Source: Holosporales bacterium (GTDB lineage: Bacteria > Pseudomonadota > Alphaproteobacteria > RUG11792). Taken from it: DNA of 11,546 nucleotides. Below are positions 6,737-11,546 of this stretch, in pieces (position 1 is the stretch's first letter; every line of letters starts with the position of its first letter). The notes under the pieces were generated by a model. That model searched no databases. It was not told the DNA's origin and saw only the letters and a list, made by a program, of their open reading frames with translations. The stretch covers positions 1 through 11,546 of the forward strand of contig JAITTR010000096.1 in assembly GCA_031286725.1 (NCBI GenBank). Reading direction: 5' to 3'. A program made the position numbers and the translations under genes.

Positions 6737-6754
6737 AAAGTACCATATCCGCCC
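6672..6754. repeat. Double-hairpin repeat, copy A (downstream of pyrG)
   Basis: Two perfect stem-loops lie in tandem. Stem 1 is GATTTGTCAAGGT (6672-6684) with its exact complement at 6699-6711, loop 14 bases. After the linker TTCC, stem 2 is GGGCGGATATGGTA (6716-6729) with its exact complement at 6741-6754, loop 11 bases. The element begins 38 bases past the pyrG stop on the strand transcribed from pyrG. A near-identical copy lies at 8661-8743. No long T-run follows on the minus strand (only GGGTTTT), so it is not a textbook terminator, although it may stop transcription or protect the 3' end of the mRNA. Confidence 0.9.
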
Positions 6755-6792
6755 TCCGCTTTATATAAATCCCTCGCCAGCCTATAATTAAA

Positions 6793-8433
6793 CTAGTTTC
6801 CAAGAAATTCTAGGCTAGCTTTTATTAAATGAGAGAATAGAGGATGAGGAGAAAAAGGTCTGGATTTAAATTCTGGGTGCGCTTGCGTAGCAATAAAGAA
6901 GGGATTATCTTGTCTCTCTACAATCTCCGGTAAAGCGCCATCAAGACTTGTCCCAGAGAATATAAGGCCAGCTTTTTCGAAGATATGTTTATATTTTTTT
7001 ATATTAACTTCATATCTGTGTCTATGCCGTTCCGTAATCACGTTTTGGCCATAAACTTTTGAAGCTAGAGAGTTGGGGATAATTTTGCAAGGATAACTTC
7101 CAAGTCTCATTGTTCCGCCTTTGTTACAGGCTTTATTTCTTTTCTCCGTCGTATCGCCACAAGCCCAAGAGTCCATAAAATCTATAACAAATTCTCCTTC
7201 CTCGCCAAATTCGCCGCTTGTAGCGTTTATTTTCGCTATATTTCGACAAGATTCTATAATAGCGAGCTGCATACCTAAACAAATTCCCAAAAAAGGCAAT
7301 TTATTTTCTCTTGCGTATTTTATCGCGAATATCTTTCCTTCAACCCCTCTAGAGCTAAAGCCGCCGGGAACAATTAAAGCTGAAGTTTGGGAGAGCTTAT
7401 TTTCTATATTTGTAAAATTGTCTTCCGAATCAATCCAATCTACTTCCACTTTTGTATTATTAGCAAAACCTCCGTGCATAATCGCTTGGGATAAAGAAAT
7501 ATAGGCGTCTTTTAATTTTATATACTTGCCGACAATTGATAATCTTACGGTATTCGTACAGTTTAAAATGGTATTTTCTATAGAGCCCCATTTTTCTTCA
7601 ATGTCTTTCGTAGCTTTCAACTCCGCGCTTTCGCCCAAAAGTTTAAAATGAGAATAAATCTGTCTATCTAGGCCGTTTTTGTGAAACATTTTGGGAATTA
7701 AATATATATTGTTAGCGTCGAGAGCCACGATTACATTTTCTTTTTTTACATTGCAAAACATCGACAGTTTTGCTTTTATATCTTCAGTTAAGTTTTTTTC
7801 GCTTCTGCATAGGATAATATCAGGCTGAACCCCCATGCTTTGTAATTGTTTTATGGAATGTTGAGTAGGTTTCGTTTTTAGCTCTTCCGAAACTTTTATA
7901 TACGGCAAATAAGTCAAGGCAATGCATATTACTTTTTCTTTGCCAAATTCGACTATTAATTGCCTAAGAGCCTCTATATATGGAAGACCTTCAATATCAC
8001 CAATAGTTCCGCCCATTTCGCATATAGTAAAATCAACGTCGCTTGAGCCTTCGATAATAAAGTCTTTTATTTCGTTCGTAATATGAGGAATGACTTGAAT
8101 ATCTGACCCTAAATAATCGCCTCTTCTTTCTTTTTCTAGGACTTTTTCATAAACTTTCCCCGTAGTTAGGGAATCTTCTGCCGAGCATTTTATGTCGATA
8201 AATCTTTCGTAATGCCCAAAGTCTAAGTCTGTTTCGCAGCCGTCTTCCATAACGAAAACTTCGCCGTGTTTATACGGACTCATAGTTCCAGGATCAACAT
8301 TTATATAAGGATCTAGTTTTTTCATTTTTATTGAAAATCCACGGGATTGTAAAAGGGTTCCAATACTTGCAGACGCAATACCTTTCCCAAGAGAAGACAT
8401 AACTCCGCCCATTACGAATACAAAAAACGACAT
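6793..8433 (-). CDS. pyrG: CTP synthase (glutamine-hydrolysing)
   Basis: It makes CTP from UTP, ATP and glutamine in the cytoplasm. From the ATG at 8431-8433 the protein has 546 residues, normal for the family. The N-terminal synthase domain has the P-loop region VMGGVMSSLGKGIASA (about 7-22), KKLDPYINVDPGTMSP, ETDLDFGHYERF with the metal-binding Asp, and EMGGTIGDIEGLP (E139). The C-terminal class I glutaminase has PGGF, the nucleophile elbow GICLGMQ (Cys385), RHRHRYEVN, and the partner residues in HPEFKSRP (H519, E521). An in-frame TTG four codons upstream is open, but GGGA (8440-8443) six bases before the ATG, and the family N-terminus, support the ATG. Two usual Thr residues are Met here (FVMGG, FVMEDG); the other motifs are intact. 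Confidence 0.96.
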   Translation of the reverse strand: MSFFVFVMGGVMSSLGKGIASASIGTLLQSRGFSIKMKKLDPYINVDPGTMSPYKHGEVFVMEDGCETDLDFGHYERFIDIKCSAEDSLTTGKVYEKVLEKERRGDYLGSDIQVIPHITNEIKDFIIEGSSDVDFTICEMGGTIGDIEGLPYIEALRQLIVEFGKEKVICIALTYLPYIKVSEELKTKPTQHSIKQLQSMGVQPDIILCRSEKNLTEDIKAKLSMFCNVKKENVIVALDANNIYLIPKMFHKNGLDRQIYSHFKLLGESAELKATKDIEEKWGSIENTILNCTNTVRLSIVGKYIKLKDAYISLSQAIMHGGFANNTKVEVDWIDSEDNFTNIENKLSQTSALIVPGGFSSRGVEGKIFAIKYARENKLPFLGICLGMQLAIIESCRNIAKINATSGEFGEEGEFVIDFMDSWACGDTTEKRNKACNKGGTMRLGSYPCKIIPNSLASKVYGQNVITERHRHRYEVNIKKYKHIFEKAGLIFSGTSLDGALPEIVERQDNPFFIATQAHPEFKSRPFSPHPLFSHLIKASLEFLGN

Positions 8434-8457
8434 TATTTTTCCCAATCAGTTTTCTTT

Positions 8458-8487
8458 ATTATGCCCCAATGACAAGCGCTATTTCAA
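8458..8487 (-). promoter_or_regulatory. Probable sigma70 promoter of pyrG
   Basis: On the minus strand, TTGAAA (8482-8487, five of six) and CATAAT (8458-8463, five of six) are separated by 18 bases. Transcription would start near 8450, giving a leader of only about 17 bases before the ATG at 8433. That is too short for the pyrimidine-sensing attenuator leader known from some Gram-positive pyrG genes. Confidence 0.5.
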
Positions 8488-8660
8488 GACAAATATTTCA
8501 AAAATCTGAATTTGCTTTGTTTCTCTGGGTTTAGATAACTTTTATGGAATATAATCATTCTAGCCAACATTTTTGCAATGTATACAAGTCGCTCGAAAAT
8601 AGAGTGAAAAGAGTTGAGCTATAGAGCCCTAAGCAACTTGGAATAAAAGAAATAAGCGAC
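8488..8660. other. Spacer between the pyrG promoter and the gpmI 3' element
   Basis: No gene is supported here. A 26-codon forward ORF (8544-8624, starting MEYNHSSQHFC) lacks a ribosome site, and coding-like codons (SPKQLGIKEISDDL) continue past its stop. This may be decayed coding sequence. Bases 8639-8652 resemble 6643-6656 (12 of 14), so similarity between the two hairpin copies may extend slightly upstream. Confidence 0.3.
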
Positions 8661-8743
8661 GATTTGTCAAGGTGGAGAGCGAAGCGGACCTTGACAAATC
8701 TTACGGGCGGATATGGTAAAATCGAAGAATACCATATCCGCCC
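8661..8743. repeat. Double-hairpin repeat, copy B (downstream of gpmI)
   Basis: This has the same architecture and length (83 bases) as copy A: stem 1 at 8661-8673 / 8688-8700, linker TTAC, stem 2 at 8705-8718 / 8730-8743. All 54 paired bases are identical to copy A. The seven differences all fall in loop 1 (one), the linker (one) and loop 2 (five: AAATCGAAGAA here, TACTTGAAAAG in copy A). It begins 43 bases past the gpmI stop, in the same orientation relative to that gene as copy A is to pyrG. Confidence 0.9.
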
Positions 8744-8786
8744 CTCGTGAAATTAAAGCGATAATATAAATCTTTTCGACAGGGCT

Positions 8787-10274
8787 CTAGGAAATCAAGC
8801 TATCCCCTGACATTTCTTTTGGGGGCGGAATGCCAATAATATTTAATACAGTCGGGGCTATATCGGCAAGTTCTCCATATTTTCTAGAAAATTTATAATC
8901 CTTTTGTTTCTGAACAAGAATGAATGGGACTTTTGAGCTAGCATGGGTTTTAATTGGACTTCCGTCTTTATCAATCATATTCTCGGCATTTCCGTGATCC
9001 GCAGTCAAAATAATGCGAAAATTATTCTTAAGAGCTATTTCGACTATTTTCTTTAAATGAATATCCAAAAGTTCCAAAGCTTTACAGGTTGCTTCAAAAT
9101 TTCCCGTATGGCCTATCATATCTGGACTAGCAAAATTCGATATTATTACGGTATGAGTTTTGTTCTCTATCGCCTTTATAATATTATTGGAAACCTCGCC
9201 GCATGACATATCTGGCATATCCGCATAATTTTGAACCTTTGGCGACGGGACCAAAGCGCGATCCTCTAGATCGTGTCGTATATCCCTTCCTCCGTTAAAA
9301 AAGTATGTCACGTGAGCATATTTTTCAGTCTCGGCAACTCGAAGCTGAGGTATTTTATTAATTGACAATACTTCCCCTAAAGTATTTTTTACCTCCGATT
9401 GCTTAAATATTATAGAGGAATTATTGTCAATTTCTTTGCCGCAACTAAACATATTTAATAATCTGAATTTATTTTTCAAAAGCATGAAAAGAAGTTGTTT
9501 TATTCTATCTGCTCTAAAATTTAACGTCCAAAATGAATCCCCAGGATTTGCTCCGCAATAATTCCCAAGAATAAAAGGAGGTATAGTTTCGTCGTATATG
9601 TTTTGATTATAGAAATTTTGAATTGTTTCTAAAGGGTTATTAGTTTTTATATCAGCCTTAGCGTTTATTATTGCGTTATAGGCTATTTCTGTTCTTTCCC
9701 AATTTTTATCCCTATCCATAGCGAAAAATCTTCCTTGAACAGTCGCTATTTCCGAAACGCTGATCTTTCCTTCCGCAATAGCCTTAGATAAAGTATCCAA
9801 TCCTTCCTTGTATCCGCTGTCCCTTCCGTCCAAGAAAATATGAGCTTTTACGCTTATATTTTTGCTTCTTAGAAATCTAATAGCCCAGGAGAAATGGTTA
9901 ATATCGGAGTGCGTCCCTCCTTTTGAAAATAATCCCATTAAATGGAAAGTATTATTTTGTGCGCTCAAGAGAAAATCGTTTAACGTTTTGTTGTCGCGTA
10001 GTTCTTTTGAGTTTATTGCGTCGTTTATTAAAAGAAGCTTTTGCTTTAAAATTCTGCCAGCCCCGATTGTTAAATGCCCAACCTCTGAATTTCCAAATTG
10101 GCCATCCGGAAGCCCAACATATTTCCCAGAAGCTTCCAATAAAGCGGATTCTTGAGACTTAAACAAACTCCATATATATTTAGATTTTAACGTCGCGTTT
10201 CCAAACGCTTCTTCTCTATACCCAAATCCGTCTAGTATACATAGTAAAACTTTTTCCAACTTTTTCAGTCGCAA
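8787..10274 (-). CDS. gpmI: 2,3-bisphosphoglycerate-independent phosphoglycerate mutase
   Basis: It interconverts 3- and 2-phosphoglycerate in glycolysis and gluconeogenesis, in the cytoplasm, using two Mn ions. The 495-residue length is slightly under the usual 510. The alkaline-phosphatase-like core shows CILDGFGYRE (D15), GNSEVGH with the phosphorylated Ser63, SPDMIGHTG, TADHGNAE and THASSKVPF. The substrate domain shows GGTHSDINH (H122), DGRD (149-152), MDRDKNWERTE, NFRADRIKQL and the EKYAHVTYFFNGG lysine. All expected catalytic residues are present. The start appears to be a TTG (10272-10274), since no ATG lies in range. A second TTG five codons in is possible, and the ribosome site (AGGTAG) is weak and distant. 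The gene is followed by double-hairpin copy B, and no partner gene is co-transcribed. Confidence 0.95.
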   Translation of the reverse strand: MRLKKLEKVLLCILDGFGYREEAFGNATLKSKYIWSLFKSQESALLEASGKYVGLPDGQFGNSEVGHLTIGAGRILKQKLLLINDAINSKELRDNKTLNDFLLSAQNNTFHLMGLFSKGGTHSDINHFSWAIRFLRSKNISVKAHIFLDGRDSGYKEGLDTLSKAIAEGKISVSEIATVQGRFFAMDRDKNWERTEIAYNAIINAKADIKTNNPLETIQNFYNQNIYDETIPPFILGNYCGANPGDSFWTLNFRADRIKQLLFMLLKNKFRLLNMFSCGKEIDNNSSIIFKQSEVKNTLGEVLSINKIPQLRVAETEKYAHVTYFFNGGRDIRHDLEDRALVPSPKVQNYADMPDMSCGEVSNNIIKAIENKTHTVIISNFASPDMIGHTGNFEATCKALELLDIHLKKIVEIALKNNFRIILTADHGNAENMIDKDGSPIKTHASSKVPFILVQKQKDYKFSRKYGELADIAPTVLNIIGIPPPKEMSGDSLIS

Positions 10275-10366
10275 TTGAAAAGGACTACCTAAGAGAATAC
10301 AATACGACTAATGGGCGTTGATTTAAAGAAACTTTTGGGAGCGAAGAAAACTTAGCGATATATTAA

Positions 10367-11012
10367 AATGAAGACGGGAGAGTTAGCGTCGACGCCAAGT
10401 TAGAGCGAAACGTTATTTAGCCGACTCAGGCTCAAATGACCAAATTGTTTACTTCAAGCAAGAAAAATATAAGCGAAGTTATTCATTATAATATCGATAT
10501 GACAACTTCAGCCGGCTATCGAATAAAATCTAAAACGGCTATAAGATTTCAAATTTGGGCGACGGAAATCTTAAGACAATCTATCGTGGACGGATACGCT
10601 ATCAATAAAGAATTGTTCAACAAAAATAAAACGGTTATATCTATGTTAAATAGAGATATTCTAAACGAAATCTCTCAATTACTTCAAATAAAACTTTTGC
10701 TTGATTTTTCAATTGGGCTAAATTTACTGGACGATTATGACCGAAACAATTTAGACAATCATGGTAACGCCAAATCCGCCTATCGACAAATAACTTAACA
10801 TTCGACGGTGTCGAATGTCATTAGACAATTGAAGAAAAAGCCGCTATGCTTTTGTTGATAGTAATAAAAATGCGTTAGATAAAAGTAATATGTTGTACGC
10901 TAAAGAAAATCGCAAAATAATAAGCAACGATGTTCTTTTTTTGACATTACTTGTCGCCAATAGCAAATCGGAAGAAACGCCAACAATAAACAAGTTATCG
11001 TTGGCGGTTTAA
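10367..11012 (+). pseudogene. RhuM-family protein, broken
   Basis: Pieces of a RhuM-type (virulence RhuM / Fic-like) protein occur in order on the plus strand. NEDGRVSVDAKLERNVI (10367-10417) is cut by TAG at 10418. PTQAQMTKLFTSSKKNISE follows, then directly HYNIDMTTSAGYRIKSKTA and FQIWATEILRQSIVDGYAIN, with the usual segment between KNISE and HYN missing. The frame stops at 10796. Further on come IEEKAAMLLLIVIK (about 10829-10870) and, in another frame, FVDSNKNALDKSNMLYAKEN then ISNDVLFLTLLVANSKSEE, ending at TAA 11010-11012. The HxFxDGNKR loop of the Fic-like domain, normally between the last two blocks, is deleted. The 120-codon open stretch 10436-10798 might still be translated but is only a central fragment. 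The family was named in a Salmonella pathogenicity island; its function is unclear. Confidence 0.85.
10798..10818. repeat. Perfect 9-bp hairpin inside the RhuM relic
   Basis: ACATTCGAC (10798-10806) and GTCGAATGT (10810-10818) are perfect complements around a three-base loop GGT. The hairpin overlaps the stop of the 120-codon open stretch and lies near where RhuM sequence is missing. No T-run follows. It may be a scar at a deletion point or a chance palindrome. Confidence 0.6.
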
Positions 11013-11022
11013 ATTGTTATAC

Positions 11023-11502
11023 ATGAAATATACTTGCGATATAGATACCTCTCTAGGAAGCCTAACGGCTTGCGCTGAAAACGAAGCGCTGATCGGGGTT
11101 TGGTTTGTTGGGCAAAAGCGCTATCCAGTCGGCACAAACGATTGGCGCTCTAACCCGGACCATTTTATTTTTAAAAATCTAAGAATATGGCTAAAAGATT
11201 ACTTTTTAGGAAATTACGAAGCCCCCCAAATACCTATAAACCCAAGCGGAACAACTTTTCAGAAAAAGGTTTGGGATATTCTTATTAGCATTCCGTTCGG
11301 AAAGACTACGACTTACGGAGAAATTGCTAAAATCCTTGGGATAAAATCCGCTCGAGCAATTGGCTCTGCCGTCGGTCGAAATCCAATTGCTATCTTAATT
11401 CCATGCCACAGAGTAATTGGTTATAACGGAAAACTCATTGGATACGCGGGCGGTATTGACAGAAAAGCGTCTTTGCTAAGACTAGAAAATTGCGTTTTAT
11501 AA
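11023..11502 (+). CDS. ogt: Methylated-DNA--[protein]-cysteine S-methyltransferase
   Basis: This suicide repair protein transfers the alkyl group from O6-alkylguanine (or O4-alkylthymine) to its own cysteine. From the ATG at 11023 it has 159 residues, the size of single-domain Ogt/MGMT proteins. The N-terminal domain (1-75) is variable. The DNA-binding domain has FQKKVWDILISIPFGKTTTY (79-98), the arginine finger in SARAIGSAVGRNP (R111), the acceptor motif IPCHRVIG (Cys128) and YAGGIDRK. A TTG three codons earlier (11014) is open but offers nothing better. No clear ribosome site precedes either start. It lies ten bases after the end of the RhuM relic, so any promoter must lie within that decayed sequence. 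Ogt rather than the Ada C-terminal part is chosen because no Ada N-terminal domain is present. Confidence 0.93.
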   Translation: MKYTCDIDTSLGSLTACAENEALIGVWFVGQKRYPVGTNDWRSNPDHFIFKNLRIWLKDYFLGNYEAPQIPINPSGTTFQKKVWDILISIPFGKTTTYGEIAKILGIKSARAIGSAVGRNPIAILIPCHRVIGYNGKLIGYAGGIDRKASLLRLENCVL

Positions 11503-11546
11503 CGGAAATTCTTTCTATTGTTAATAGACCTCTTGCGATAGAAAAC

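Noticed and set aside
8433..8463. Pyrimidine-sensing attenuator in front of pyrG
   Set aside because: The likely transcript leader is under 20 bases and contains no terminator hairpin or initial G-run.
6672..8743. The two double hairpins as the start of a CRISPR array or as inverted ends of one transposon
   Set aside because: There are only two copies with a whole core gene between them, in direct orientation, and no transposase next to them. Spacer-like units are absent.
11512..11544. TTTCTAT and ATAGAAA inverted pair after the alkyltransferase gene
   Set aside because: The stem is only seven AT-rich pairs with a 19-base loop and no T-run before the window ends; not a supportable terminator.

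Overview
The window is AT-rich bacterial DNA with compact core genes, nearly all on the minus strand, separated by intergenic stretches that contain broken genes. An alphaproteobacterium is the best guess. The SH3-like secreted protein matches a family typical of that class, the RNase J has the alphaproteobacterial length and architecture, and the genes are AT-biased. The pseudogene load (a deleted ribonuclease fragment, a transposase relic, a RhuM relic) together with retained core metabolism suggests a host-associated lineage undergoing genome reduction, perhaps Holosporales-like. The lineage is inference; no marker gene is present to settle it.

Layout. Positions 1-291 are mostly non-coding and hold a short scrambled copy of RNase J sequence. 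292-1359 (-) is a secreted protein with an HEVGH zinc-protease-like motif. 1560-4865 (-) is a three-gene operon transcribed as pfkA, SH3-like secreted protein, rnj: a plausible promoter lies in front, pfkA overlaps the SH3 gene, and 26 nt separate the SH3 gene from rnj. 5126-5644 (+) is a small secreted orphan with a perfect inverted repeat just upstream. 5645-6631 is a graveyard: a frameshifted unknown coding remnant (+), then a decayed IS1595-type transposase (-), then a short coding-like tail (+). pyrG (-) and gpmI (-) follow, each with an almost identical 83-nt double hairpin 38-43 nt beyond its stop codon. 10367-11012 (+) is a RhuM-family pseudogene, followed by an intact alkyltransferase gene (ogt-like, +) at 11023-11502.

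Functionally, pfkA and gpmI give two glycolytic steps, so some sugar catabolism is probably retained. pyrG supplies CTP, rnj acts in RNA turnover, and the alkyltransferase repairs O6-alkylguanine. Two or three exported proteins may act in the envelope or at the host interface.

The most interesting signal is the repeated double hairpin. All 54 paired bases are identical between the two copies, and all seven differences fall in loops or linker. This points to a repeat family, or an RNA-level 3'-end element, whose structure matters. No rRNA, tRNA or CRISPR array was seen.
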